A stretch of DNA of 64,000 bases from Alisma plantago-aquatica (lineage: Eukaryota > Streptophyta > Magnoliopsida > Alismatales > Alismataceae): contig OY856409.1 in NCBI GenBank assembly GCA_963693085.1, positions 1,170,301,249 to 1,170,365,248 on the forward strand, written 5' to 3'. Positions 47,505-59,539 of the stretch are shown in pieces. A program made the translations under genes and the position numbers. Each line of letters starts with the position of its first letter. Positions within the stretch are counted from its first letter, which is position 1. The notes under the pieces were generated by a model, which did no database searches, was not told the origin of the DNA, and saw only the letters and a program-made list of their open reading frames with translations.

Positions 47505-50500
47505 TGTTAGATCCTCAAATTTGGTTGAATTTGAATTATATAAATATAAGGATTGATTTGGTAAGTAAATTCCCTAATTGATGTTATCCACTTTGTGATA
47601 TGGTTGCAGGCCATGGCCCAAATGAGGCCCATAAGATTATGTTCTTTGAAAATGGATTCTTATTGCACAAGTTCAAGAAATAAAAGGAATTCATGCATAC
47701 ATATAGTAATGTCTTTATAAATTTTTGGATAATAGAAATATGATATAAGTAATGGAGTAATTATATAACCAGAATAGCAACACAAGTGTTGAGACATCAA
47801 ATAAGAATATTTTGATCTAAATTTTGGTATACTTGAAGATAATAACAAAACTAAGAGAATTCTAGAATTTGGGATAAAAAGGTCTCTCCGTGTGATAATG
47901 GTAATTGATTTGCAATAATACATAAAGGGCAATTTTGACCTACGTGAGTTATTCAAATAAATCCCAAAAATTGAATATGAGTTGGTAAAGTTATTAGTAA
48001 CTAACCCTCCCAAATTGATAGTAAAGAGATGTTCCTAGAGGCCTAGGGAAAATTGAGAAGGGAGAGGCACTTAATTGCAATAATTATATGTTCTATTTTG
48101 GAAAGTTGAATTTATCAGTTTGACTTTAGATTTGGATGACCCACGCCATTTAATATGTCAAACACCCTAGATATTGTTGGATCAACTATCCAGCATTGAA
48201 CCCATTGTCATCTACCCGAGACAACAAAGGAAACTCAGGGAATAAAGACCATGTTTTCCCCCACCCTTTCTATCTCCAGTCCCAATATTTTTTCCTAATT
48301 TTTTGCTTTTTGGATTTGTGAAAGAAAAAGAGAATATAACGAGTGCTTGTACTATAGTTATCTTGATGTATTTGGGAAGTGCCCAATTCTATGTTTCATT
48401 AGGATTCTAGGGCAACATCAGATTAGCAAGTCACCATGACTGCCAAAATATCCCCTCCTCTCAATTGCTTTGGAAACTCTCTTAACCACGCCACACAGAT
48501 CCTCTCCAACCTCCGATAATCTCAACCTCACCCCTTCAAACTAGGGTGTCTAGAGTCAATCTTCTTGGTTGGGAGTTTCTCTAGGAGACCATGAAGGTAA
48601 TCCAACCTTTGTTGAGATGTGAGGAAGCATCAAATCTCATCATGGACCTCCGACCATATCTGCTTAGGGCTTGAGATCATAAATGTTATTGTGGTCATCT
48701 GGAATTGTTGAAGACTAGTGGACGTTCTTCCAGGGACCCCCAGAGATATTCCCTGACTTTCAGAACTCCCCCAATTTTGGCAAGGTTCTCCCTCTGATTC
48801 CTTCTTTCTTCTGACCTAGTTAACCCCATTTCTTAACCATCCAACCATCATTTGAGCTTGTGAACGAATGGCCAACTCTGATTGAGGTTGTCGGAGGCAT
48901 CCATGGCATTGGTTAACCTTTCATGACACTAGAAGTTAGAGTCAAACATCAGTTGACCCTATGCTAGGGTGGCCACCCATGGCTTGTGGGGACGAATAGG
49001 GGGACACGATCAATCCCCTGGGAGAATTTACTCCCTGACCCTACTTGCATGATCGATTTGATCACTGTGTAAAGGTCAAAAGGGGGCGTCCCTCTAATCA
49101 GCATAGAAGACCCATGTTGGATCCCAAGCTAACATGGCATAAGCCACTTGGTAGGACCAGACGCATGGATATAATACACATAAGAAAATAATTGATGGGT
49201 GGCGATCAATGATTGGCCAATATAAGATTATCTTTCAATAATCATAATTAATTATTGGTAACTCAGAATATAATGATAATATATATCATTTTGAACAAGA
49301 GAATGAGAGGATTATGAATAAAGTAAGTGTAAACTTTGATTCTATTCATAGTACTAAAAGTAGGTCCAATACATGATTAAGTGGCAATTAAAGCATATAA
49401 ACCCTAGTTTTAATTAATATGTTGTTAATCATGTTAAATATGTTTCTTTGAGATATAATCTGATATTTTTTAATATAATGGGAAACATAAAAATGTGTAA
49501 TTTTTTGTTTTGAAACCAATGATCATAACCTGCTATGTTGTCAATGCATATTACTGAATCTAAGTGATCATAATGCAAGTATATATAAGATCTAGTGATG
49601 AGGGTTACACCTAATGTTTAATATGCAATGGAATAAGAGTTTAGACCCTTATTCCTTGTCCAACCTTGAGACAACCCTAAACCCTAGATTAGGAGCTGAG
49701 TAGGGTTTTAATTTGAACAATATGATGGTGACACTTTAGATTTACATACATTCAGATTAAATGTTTATTGCTTATAATCCATCTTTGCTATCTTAATTAT
49801 GCTAAAAATACTTGAATTAGGATTGCATGATATGCATGGTTCAACATTAAGGTATGTGGTTATGATTATGAATAATTTCAATATTCAACTATCGCTCAAA
49901 GATTGTTGAAATAAATTGTTGGATGTTTATTTACATTATAATCAATTATAATACCAATATGAGTATCTCATAAAAAATATATCATATTTTGAACCCTAGG
50001 ATGACATTTGCCAAGGGGCGATGCACATGGGCCCTTGAAGGGACAATGATTACGACCAAGATAGACTATCAAGTATGAGTTAGAATATGTAAAGAAATTT
50101 CCAATTCTTATTTGCAAGTAATTTATTGATTATGTGTTGTTATCTTACTCACACACTCTTGCATGCACACCACATACACAATATAGAAATATACTGATCT
50201 GCATTTTGTTTCACGCCATTTTAGGTAAATGCAAAATATGAAGATATCAAGAAATGATGAACCAGATGAATCCCCTAAAGACATTATAGCTAAGTAAAGG
50301 AGGATTCATTAGATACTTCTTCTCAATATGTATTAGTCCATGTTACAAATTCATGTAATTCTTTAGAGGAGCATCATTGTATAACTTGTAACTAATATTT
50401 GTGAATTAATGGAAATTATTTGCTATTACTTGTTAATTGATAAAATTTGCATCTTGGGAACTTTTGGTAATGGTTATCAACCTTAAAGTCCTTTCTTAAT

Positions 50501-50530
50501 TGAGTGACACTAAAAAGTGAGGTCGTTACA
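47505..50530 (+). mobile_element. Element D right (3') LTR (3026 bp)
   Basis: Starts TGTTAGATCCTC and ends GAGGTCGTTACA. The 3' half is collinear with the interrupted left LTR. The first 1.4 kb has no partner in the window. Confidence 0.85.
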
Positions 50531-50644
50531 GAGGTATATCTTATTGCAGAGTAAATCTGACAATGTTTCTCACAAGGAATATGTGATTAATAGACACATG
50601 TCGATGACGTTCTCCCAAAACAATGACAAAGGTGAGTGTGTCAG

Positions 50645-50930
50645 TAACGTCCCAAGTCTTGAGGCCTAGGATAATATTATTTTAAAAGGAATAACTAAAC
50701 TATCGTTATTTCTATGGACAACTCCTTTTTGTGGAGCCCATCACTAAGAAATCTATGATTAAGTGGGCTCAGCCCAGTGTTGCACTAGGATGGGTGATCT
50801 GTCAAAAAGTTGATCATGGGCTATGTGTGAGTGAGGATAAAGCATGTAACCAAGTCTACTAGATCTTTGTGGGGCCATTCATCTTTTTTGAAGTGTAGCA
50901 CAGCCTTGGATAGTGGACCCATGCATTACA
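50645..50930 (+). mobile_element. Cassandra-like TRIM left LTR
   Basis: Starts TAACGTCCC (TGACATCCC in the partner) and ends ATGCATTACA. It is collinear with 51181-51468 throughout, with considerable divergence. Confidence 0.82.
50734..50810 (+). promoter_or_regulatory. 5S rRNA-like segment, TRIM left LTR
   Basis: GAGCCCATCA, then GATTAAGTGGGCTCAGCCCA, then GTTGCACTAGGATGGGTGAT follow plant 5S rRNA from about base 30 to base 105. That includes a box A-like part and box C (GTAGTACTAGGATGGGTGAC in 5S). It is too diverged to be a working 5S gene. Confidence 0.82.
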
Positions 50931-50932
50931 AA

Positions 50933-50945
50933 TGGTATCAGAGTC
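50933..50945 (+). promoter_or_regulatory. Primer binding site of the TRIM
   Basis: TGGTATCAGAGTC, two bases after the left LTR; the initiator tRNA-Met type. Confidence 0.88.
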
Positions 50946-51165
50946 AAAACCCATCAGTTGGTGGGGCCCACATGAGAATGCCGCATGTCGGACTTTTGTC
51001 ATGTAGTCCACACATGTTGGGAAGGGATATCCATTATGTGTATCCACCCTTGCACTGGTAGTGGTGATTGGGATTTGGGCGCATGTGGGTCATTCTTGTC
51101 TACACTAAAATGGGGAGTGATTATGAGGATTTATAGTTGAGACTTGATGAAGATGTCAAGATTCT

Positions 51166-51177
51166 AAGTAGGGGAGA
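51166..51177 (+). promoter_or_regulatory. Polypurine tract of the TRIM
   Basis: AAGTAGGGGAGA just before the right LTR's TGACATCCC. Confidence 0.78.
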
Positions 51178-51180
51178 TTG

Positions 51181-51468
51181 TGACATCCCTCGTCTTAAGA
51201 ACTCAAATAAAGTGATCTTGAAAAGTATAATTTAACTACCCATATCACCAAGATGCACCTCCTTTTTAGAGATCCCATCACAAAAAACTCTAAGGTTAAG
51301 CATTTTAAATCCAGTGTAGTACTAGGATGGATGATATGTTGGAAAGTTGATCCTTGGATGTGTGTGACTGAGGAGAAAGCACATAGCCAAGGCTAGTGGT
51401 GGTTGATGGGGACAATCCACATTCTTGATATTATACTAGAGCCTTGGGTAGTGGGTCTAGAGATTATA
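51181..51468 (+). mobile_element. Cassandra-like TRIM right LTR
   Basis: Starts TGACATCCCTCGTCTTAAG and ends AGATTATA (ATTACA in the left copy). Confidence 0.82.
51271..51347 (+). promoter_or_regulatory. 5S rRNA-like segment, TRIM right LTR
   Basis: GATCCCATCA, then GGTTAAGC, then GTAGTACTAGGATGGATGA and GGAAAGT follow 5S rRNA more closely than the left LTR does. The 13-base core AGTACTAGGATGG is identical to 5S box C. Confidence 0.85.
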
Positions 51469-52757
51469 GTATCTCCATATAGCCCATGAGGATGATTGGG
51501 ACTCCATGTCACACTATAAGAGTCGACAAGGAAGGAGAGTCCTTTTTGTTGGAAACGTGCTAGAATTGTATTCCATCTATTTCTATTTCTCTCCTTTTGG
51601 ATAACCAAGGTTAGGGTTCACGTGTCAAAGATGTCACCAAAACATTAAATTGCATGCACCTTTAAATAGGAGATGCAAGGAAGTGGGATATCTAAAAACC
51701 CTGTGAAATGAAAAGTTAGTGACTACATTTTATGAAATAGCCAATTGTTTGACTAGATACTGTAGTTTGGCGACTATTTTGCATCATAATTTTCTAGTAT
51801 AACTCAAGTGACTTATTGATTTTGTTCAAATATCTATTTAGACTGACCAATAGATTAATAAAACCAATCTTGTCATGTTAGGTGACTTGACTGGCTAGTT
51901 CATCAATTGGGTTGATCTCAACTCAGTCAATCAACTATAATTTCTAGTTAATCAATTGTTCTATCCATACACTCTATTGGACTTTGCAATAAGCCAATTG
52001 TGCTTCCATTTAATCTATCAATTACTTATTTACTTAAACTATTTAGTAACCAATTAATCTTGTGCCTATGACTATACTCCTCTTCCCTATGCATCCTATG
52101 TGTGTGATCCTATAGGCTCCACATTATGTCGTTAGTGGTGTTTAAGGTTAGATTATGGCTTCATAGACAATGATCAATATCCTACAAGACTTCATAGTCA
52201 CCCAAGTAATTGAAGAAGTTGGAGAACAACTTCAATCTAGTGACATGACCACTATTATAGTGAACATATAATTACTTTGTCTCTGACATAAAAATTGAAT
52301 TTGAAGCATGGAAACTTCATCCTTTTAATGTTCAATATTTGTTCCTTTATCCAGAGTAGACAATTTGAGATACATGTGAGCTCAATATCATATATTGGCT
52401 TACATGAGCATGTACATGCATCTCAAAGTCTCGCTTATCGATTGGTCATAATATCACTCCAGTACGAGGGACAAATTTCATCTACATCACTCACTATAAT
52501 CCACATGTGTCATAGTGTACCCAAGCACAACTTGTACGACAACCCATATTCAAGGCTACATTGAGTAGTGTCAAAGTACACTGAAGAACTTGTGATCATT
52601 GTAGTTACTTCAGGTCCAAGGTACTCAATCACTATAAAGAGTGGAACCTAAGAGAGGGTCCACTCAAATGATATGATGCAAAGATCTATGTAAGGATAAA
52701 GTAGTAAAAAAATAACTATTAAAAAAATACAAAGTGTATAATCATAAAATCGTTCCT
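51469..52757. other. Unclassified AT-rich DNA
   Basis: Lies between the TRIM and the truncated LTR of element C. I see no domain, LTR end, primer site or RNA gene. A short open stretch at 52295-52564 has no family resemblance. Confidence 0.4.
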
Positions 52758-53390
52758 CACTTGATAAGTCAAAATCGGTTCCATACAAGGTCTAATAAAA
52801 GAGTTGGAATCCTCGACCTCACCACGCCTCCTGGTCAGTATAAGAGAAAACACTACAGAGACATATTAGTCTACTAAAACAATGACATACAGTCAAAATT
52901 AGGGATTAGCTCATGCATGGCCATCCACACATATAATCATAACTAGCCCACCTTGGTACATGTATGGCGTTAGAAGAATAGGCTCACTCATGGTTGTTAT
53001 ATCAAGAAGGAGTGACCCACGCATGGCCATCCATACCACAATGATATCAAATCACACATGGTTGTCTCACACATCCTATATTTAAGGATACAAGGAATTA
53101 CTCGACTTGTACCCCACATATTCAAAAATATGTGCTCCGAGTTAAACTCAATTCACCATTCAGAAATTGCTAACACTGAATGGATCTATGGCATAGGGCA
53201 AACCACACAATTATATTTCACTTAATTAATTAGACCAATTTAAACATCATTAAGCATCAATCAAGTTACAACATACAACATCTAAACAAAATATACATAA
53301 ACAAGGGTACGCTCATCACTAGAACAAATTGAAACATATTATGTGTAATCTCATCATATCATGACCTCGTGGCTATTATTCATCATATAT

Positions 53391-53481
53391 CCATCACAAG
53401 TACCAATGTTGATCACAAGGACCAATGTCCATCACAAGGACCAATGTCTGTCATAAGGACCAATGTCCATCACAAGGACCA
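53391..53481. repeat. 19-bp tandem repeat, about 5 copies, in element C 3' LTR
   Basis: Units of CCATCACAAGGACCAATGT. The 5' LTR has a single copy at about 62291-62305, so four units were gained here or lost there. Confidence 0.9.
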
Positions 53482-55287
53482 CATATCTTGGGGTAACAAC
53501 CCCTCATCTCATTTCTGAGAAACCCAATCATCTCATATAAGGCAATAAGCCATCATTAGGTCATAATACCACTTCCATCCTCTTTGTGAGTCACCATCTC
53601 ATATGTGCCTCATAAGACTTATCAAACATATCAATGTCACCATATCTCATATATGGCTATGTGCATCAACTGGTGTTTCCTGCATGGTTAGAAACATGTA
53701 ACAAGGGAAGCAATACCTCATTAACATTATATCTCATAAGATTCATACCATATATTTCACATTATTTCAATTAGGGTTTCACTTTACCTGATTAGGGTAT
53801 ACAAGGGTGGATCAACAACCACCTTTAGATTATCTCTTTCCTTATAATTGTGAGATGTGTTATGAGACATAAAACATGATTCTCATTATCAATATAAGAC
53901 ATGTTATGATGTATAGAAACATAACTCAACACCTTTCATACAATTTTTCCATAGAGTATCACATCATACCATGAGACCCTAGCATCAACATAGTATATCA
54001 TAAACACTGTCACAAGGCACCAATTAGGGTTTCCACATATGGTAACAGTTAACCCTAAGTGTGTCAGGAAACCACTCAAAGAGGGTTATCGATTAAGCAT
54101 ATACTTAAGAGAGAAACTAAGGTATCAGACTACCACTTGGTATGGTGTATCTATTTTAGCAGCATTATGTGTATATAGGGTGCAGCACCTCAAGGAGAGG
54201 GTGTTGACCAACTCCCTTTATTGGACAATGCTACTTAGAGGTGTGACGGGCATCGAGGGGATAACATGCATCATTGGTGTATCGGGAAATGCCCAAGATG
54301 ACGGGGTGATTGGGGTTTCACATAGCATCAACTATGATGGTTGTTAGGGTGTCGGGCAACGCACATCAAAACAACGCTCCCCTGGCTGCAATGCCATAAT
54401 GTGACTGCCACAGGTGTATCAGGTAGCAACGCCCAAAGAGGGGTGTCGTAAGGTATCGGGCAATGCCTGTGTGTGGCATCACAAAGGTGATGGGATCAAC
54501 AATGTCCCTAAAGTTTGACGACCAAGGACAAAATGGCTAACATCCCTTGTCTAACATCGACCCACTCATAGCCAAGGAAGGACGATCTAAATAGCATCAG
54601 CACAAGTCAACCTAGGGAAGGTCGTGACGACATATCACAAAGGATGGCAGCCAGTTAAACATATTGGCTAAACCTACCTATTGGCCTCAACAAGAATGTC
54701 GTCCACAAAGACATATCGGCCACCTCATATTCAACCTCAAGACTGCGTTACTAGCAAAGCAAAAGAAAGGTGCAACACAAAGGCAACAACTATCAAGCTT
54801 CCTCTTATTTAAAACAACATTCAAAAGTAACAAGAAGAACTACTACCATGCAAGATAAAACAAGCCCAAGATAAAGAGCAAAGATAAAAAGTAAAGAGGT
54901 GACAATAAAAAAGAGGGTTTAGAGTTATATAACCCACATCAAATATCACCATAAAGCTCCAAGTTCTAAGTTCAAGCTCCAAGCTTCATGAGCTCAAGGC
55001 AGAAGAAATCCTCCAAGCTTGATTACCACAACACCTCCAAGAGAGAAGATAAAACCATGGTTAAGAGAGCATAAGGGGGAAAGGAGATAACCAAGGTCCA
55101 TGGAAAAGAAGAAGATAGAAGGAGATAAATAAGAGATAGGGATCATGGCTTACCAAGGAAGAAGATGAAAAGAGAACATCACAAGCTTAGGGTCGTCCAC
55201 CAAGCTCCAAGGGGGAGAACTCCTCAAGCTCAAGATCGGCCACGAACGAGAGAATGCAAAGATAACCAAAAGGTTTCTCTTACATGG

Positions 55288-55306
55288 ATATATATATATA
55301 TATATA
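55288..55306. repeat. (TA)n microsatellite in element C 3' LTR
   Basis: About 9 TA units following TTACATGGA. Confidence 0.9.
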
Positions 55307-55947
55307 AGAGAGATGAAAGAGAGAGAAAAGGAAAGGTGTCACCACTAAAGAATCCTAGATGACACATGTCCACAAAGAAAGGCTGCATGCAACACCATGC
55401 AACAAGGTGATAAGAACTATGTCTTGCCCACTAGGTCACCTTCCTAGGTCAAGGATGATACACACACCCACACCTTTTGAAAACCGATAGGCATGAAACC
55501 CTAGATCCAAAAACCGATATAAGGCCCCTCAAGGCTCTCAAGCCCGAGACAACACTCCTAGGTGCAAAACACACCCCAAACATGAGTGCAAAACATCACT
55601 AAGGATGTCACCACTCAACCAAGGCTCAAACAAGATGGCCATCTCTTTCTTAGTCCATTAGATGATGTCAAGAGAGACAAATAACACTCTAGAGGCGGTG
55701 AATTTTCACATCAACCCTTATCTTGGGTAAATTGCAATTTGCACCAAACCTCACCACAAAACACAAGCATCAACCAAACAAGATCAAACAAGGAACTCAA
55801 GCCTCCAACATGCCCTAATTACATCTTAGATGATTAGAGAAAGGTTCTAAGAAACATACTTAAGCAAAACAAACATGGTCATCCTAAAATGTAGGTCAGG
55901 GTCCTTACAAGCCATAAACCCCTAACATGGATTTTTCCCCTGAAATC

Positions 55948-57230
55948 CTAAGAGAAAAGGGAAGGGTACTTCCTCCTCATCTCTTCCTATAACTCCCATG
56001 TGGCTTCCTGAACACCACGATGATGCCAAAGAAACTTCATAAGAATAAGGTCCTTCCTCTTCAACTTCTTCACTCTCCGGTCAAGGATCAACACTTGACC
56101 TTCCACATAGGCCATGTCCTCATCAAGCTCTACCTCCACTAGTTGTAACACTGACTATGTATCTAGATGATACTTACTCAACATACTAACATGGAACACT
56201 AGATGTAACATGTTCAACTCAGGTGGAAACTCCAACTGGTAAGCCACCTTCCCAACATGTGTAATAATTGGGTAAGGTCCCATATACCTGGGAGCCAACT
56301 TATCCTTCTTCCCAAACCTTAGAACACCCTTCCAAGGAGAGACCTTCAAATATACATTGTCTCCCACTTGGAACTCCAAGGATCTGCAACGATTATCTAC
56401 ATATGACTTTTGTTTGTCTTGTGTTGCTTTCAGTTGTTGTTGTATCACTTTGATCTTCTCAGTTGTCTGTTGTAAAAGCTCAGGACAAAGAAGTCGATAT
56501 TCACCTATCTCATACAAACATAACGGAGATCTACAACGTCTCCCATACAATGCCTAATATGGTGTCATGTCAATACAACTCTAATAGCTATTGTTGTAGG
56601 CAAACTCTGTCAAACTGAGATGTACATCCCAACTTCTAGAAAACAGAAGAACACAAGCCCTCAACAGATCCTCCAAGTTTTGGATGGTCCTTTCAAACTG
56701 GCAATCTGTCTATAGGTGGAAAGCAGTACTAAACTTCAACTACATACCCAAAGTTGTGTGCAATCGCTCCCAAAAGTGACTCGTGAACTGAGGACCTCTA
56801 TTAGACATGATAGTAGATGAAACACTGTGCAAATGCACTATCTCGGAAACATAGACTTGGCCAAGCTTCTCTGCTTTGAATGTTGTCTTTATGGGAAGGA
56901 AATGCACTGACTTGGTCAACTTGTCAATGATCACCCAAATGGAATCATGACCTTTGGTTGTTCTAGGAAGACCAACGACAAAGTCCATAGTCATATGATC
57001 CCATTTCCACAGAGGTATAAGCAACGATTGAAACATTTCTACAGGATTTTGATGCTCAACTTTGACTTGTTGACATACTACACATCTTGCAACAAACTCA
57101 TCTTCATCTTTCTTCAAGCCTGGCCATCAATTCATATCCTTCAAATTGTGGTACATCTTGGTACAACCTGGATCCATAGCTTACATTGAAGAATGAGCCT
57201 CTTCCAGCACCATCTTCCTTAGGTTATAAT
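55948..57230 (-). pseudogene. Integrase of element C, with GPY/F module and C-terminal tail
   Basis: From 57230 leftward: remains of the HHCC zinc domain (AHSSM, YHNLKDMN, CVVCQQVK), then the DDE core from 57117 with MDFVVGLPRTTKG holding the first Asp. The second Asp is replaced in SNRGPQFTSHFW (Asn). The Glu is kept in FERTIQNLEDLLRA. Then come YGRRCRSPL, the GPY/F module GPYPIITHVGKVAYQLEFP, VFHVSMLSKY, and a tail ending in EATWELQEEMRRKYPSLF-like residues near 55955. From 57117 to the end the frame is single but broken by TAG stops at 56740-56742, 56710-56712, 56581-56583, 56554-56556 and 56155-56157. The enzyme would insert element cDNA. Confidence 0.92.
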
Positions 57231-57539
57231 CATCAGGAACCACTATCCTATTATGGAAACAAACTATCCCATCCTCTGACTCATGGAAACCATCATGCTT
57301 CTCAATGTTGAACTCTGATCTAATCTATTGTATCACAATATCCGTCTTTTGAGCTTCCTTGATCTGTTGTCTCAGCATAGGTTTTGCATGTAACTGTGCC
57401 AACAATCCAGCTAACAAGGAGACTTCAAACTTGACATTCATCTGACGTAATCAGACCAACATGTCTCACTTGTGGCACATCAAAGAATTCAATTGGCCTT
57501 TATCCATGGATGAAGTTGAAGACTTCCTCCTCAACGCAT

Positions 57540-57900
57540 CTTCTATGACATTCACCTTTCCTAGGTGACAATTAATCATGCAGTCGTAGTCTGTAATCGA
57601 CTCCATCTAGCGATGTTGCCTCATATTCAACTCCTACTATGAAAAGATGTACTTCAGGTTCTTGTGATCTGTGAAGATCTGACACTTTTCCCCATATTTA
57701 GATAGTGCCTCTAAATCTTCAAAGCATGAACCACTATAGCTAATTACAAATCATGAGTCGGGTAATTCTCCTCGTGTATCTTAAGTTGTCGAGAAGAAAA
57801 TGAAACCACTTATTTGTCCTAGATCAACACACAACCCCGATCATTCTTGGATGCATCAAAAAATATGATGTCTCCCTTTCCTTGCTCAGGAAAGACCAAA
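57540..57900 (-). pseudogene. RNase H domain of element C
   Basis: The block starts FFDASKNDRGCVLI, keeping the Asp of the DAS motif. It continues in the same frame through stops to FSSRQLKIHEENYPTHDL, LAIVVHALKI and RHYL, then shifts frame near 57695 to reach a CQIFTDHKNL block. RNase H removes RNA from the RNA:DNA hybrid in reverse transcription. It is clearly broken. Confidence 0.85.
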
Positions 57901-58901
57901 ATTGGTGCACTTGTAAACTTCTCCTTCAATGTCTCAAAAGTACGTTTACATCTATCATCCCAAACAAATGGCACATCCTTCCTTATTAACTTTGTTAGGG
58001 GTAGGGTGATAGCACTGAAGTCCTTAATGAAATTCCAATAATATCTTGCCAAACCAAGAAAACTGTTCACTTCAGTCAGCGTCTTAGGATGTTCCCACTC
58101 TGTCACAGACTCCACCTTTTTAGGATCCACGCATACTCCTTCTACAGATATGACATGTCCCAAGAAATCTATCTCCCTCAACAAGAACACTCATTTTCTA
58201 AACTTGGCATAAAGTTGATGATGTCTCAACACTGTCAATGCCTGATGATGGTGTTGTTCATGTTGTTGACTATCATGACTATATATTAAGATGTCTTCTA
58301 TAAATACCACTATGAACTAATCAAGGAACTGTCGAAACACACAGTTCATTAAATTCATGAATGTTGCATGTGCTTGGTCAACCCAAATGACATAACCACA
58401 AACTCGTAATGGCCATGCCTTGTCCTAAAAAGCTGAATTTGGTATGTCATCCTACTTGATCCTCAACTGGTGATATCCTAATTTCAAATCTATCTTTGAG
58501 AACATCATCATGCCATGCAATTGGTCAAATAAATCATCTATCCTCAGCATGAGATACTTGTTCTTTATTGTGACCTTGTTCAACTGCCTATAGTCCATTC
58601 ACAACTGCATAGATCCATCCTTATTCTTCATAAACAACACTGGAGCACCCTAAGGTGACGTACTTGGCCTTATGAAACCTTTATCAAGAAGTTCTTGCAA
58701 CTGTCTCTTCAATTCTGCCATCTCTATCAGAGCCATCATGTACGGTGTCTGAGCTATCAGTTGCATTTTAGGGACTAGATTGATCTCAAAATCAATCTCA
58801 CGGGGTGGGGGAACACCTAGAAACTCCTCAAGAAACACATCCTCAAACTTCCTAATCATTGAAACCTCCTGAATACTAGGACTCATTGCCTCAGTATCCA
58901 C
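57870..58901 (-). pseudogene. Reverse transcriptase of element C
   Basis: It begins with MIRKFEDVFLEEFLGVPPP and DKGFIRPSTSP, then [39 protein letters not shown], a short out-of-frame block (RTRHGHYEFVVMSFGLT), FMNLMNCVF, the catalytic FIED at 58293-58304 where the family has F-x-D-D, and then DFLGHVISVEGV, VNSFLGLARYYWNFI and PFVWDDRCKRTFETLKEKF. A frameshift after about 58415 is undone by another near 58375. Several stops (for example after STSP, and in RIK/DDIP) lie in the main frame. It shares its frame with the RNase H start. Confidence 0.92.
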
Positions 58902-58995
58902 TACGTGTGTAAAAAAACACCTCGCAACACTATCTCAGAAGCTTCCTTACTACCATGGTTGATACAAGACACGTTAGAAGAATCTTCCTATCTCC

Positions 58996-59373
58996 TTAGA
59001 AGATCCACGTCTCACTACCATCAACAAACATCGCTTGTTTGGAACTATAGTCCATAACCACTCTATACTTCTCCAGGGTATGCATTCTAAGGACCACATC
59101 AAACCCATGCATGTCAAGTGGTATGAGATCCACTTGAATGATGTGCCCCAAAAAAGAGAGGATACAAGAAGGACACACATCCTGCAACACTACAGAACTG
59201 ACCAACGGGGTTTCTAGTAACAAACTAATCTTCTTATGACTAACAGGAAAAGAACAACTACTACGCACTTCATGAGTGATAAAAGAGTGCATAGCACCTG
59301 GGTCAAACAAAACAAATATAAAGCAAGAAGAAGACAAATTAGAATGAAATAACTCCATCTGGCCTGTCACCAC
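58996..59373 (-). pseudogene. Aspartic protease of element C
   Basis: Reads FVLFDPGAMHSFITHEV, where the retropepsin active site is normally D-[ST]-G. The catalytic Asp and Gly remain but the middle residue is Pro. It is followed by PLDMHGFDVVLRMHTLEKYR and VVMDYSSKQAMF, standard for Ty3 proteases. It lies in a different frame from both gag and RT, so frameshifts flank it. It would process the Gag-Pol polyprotein. Confidence 0.88.
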
Positions 59374-59539
59374 TGACCACCGCCTCTAGCTGACTCATAG
59401 CATAGAATCTAGTCATTGCATGTTGTCACCTCCGTCCTCTGCTTCTCTAGGAAGATGATCCAACTTGTGATGGTTGGCCACATCCTCGTCCTCCTGTGCC
59501 ACTGTTATGTTGTCTCTATGAGCCCTACTAACTCTACCT

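Larger units (their letters stand above)
33250..50530 (+). mobile_element. Element D: degenerate LTR retrotransposon, interrupted by element E
   Basis: The 5'-truncated left LTR lies at 33250-34408 plus 44186-44813, the interior at 44814-47504 and the complete right LTR at 47505-50530, all + strand. The interior is only 2.69 kb with no readable integrase. A segment near 47040-47150 matches element A near 25080-25200. This suggests a Ty3-related element with a large internal deletion. GAGGT (50531-50535) may be a target duplication; its partner would lie beyond the truncated left side. Confidence 0.8.
50645..51468 (+). mobile_element. Cassandra-like TRIM retrotransposon
   Basis: A miniature element with two LTRs of about 287 bp, an interior of only 250 bp, a tRNA-Met primer site and a polypurine tract, and no coding capacity. 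Both LTRs hold a segment resembling plant 5S rRNA, including the Pol III box C region. This combination is the hallmark of Cassandra TRIMs of vascular plants. Such elements move with enzymes from other retrotransposons. The flanks (GTCAG left, GTATC right) do not form a clear target duplication, so it is old or its ends are off by a base or two. Confidence 0.85.
52758..55909 (-). mobile_element. Element C 3' LTR, truncated
   Basis: Collinear with 61660-64000 from CACTTGATAAGTC onward. The part matching 60790-61659 (870 bp) is missing, and unrelated DNA lies instead. It ends GGGTCCTTACA beside the pol end. Confidence 0.88.

Noticed and set aside
51271..51347. A 5S rRNA gene
   Set aside because: Only about 77 bases match, with gaps. 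The sequence lies inside a retrotransposon LTR, and its partner LTR has a second copy.
53391..53481. Evenly spaced short repeats resembling a CRISPR array
   Set aside because: Units are directly adjacent with no spacers, in a plant LTR; a simple tandem repeat.
54039..54347. 102-codon frame with a relative at 62865-63137
   Set aside because: These are the same place in the two LTRs of element C; the sequences differ freely and show no domain.
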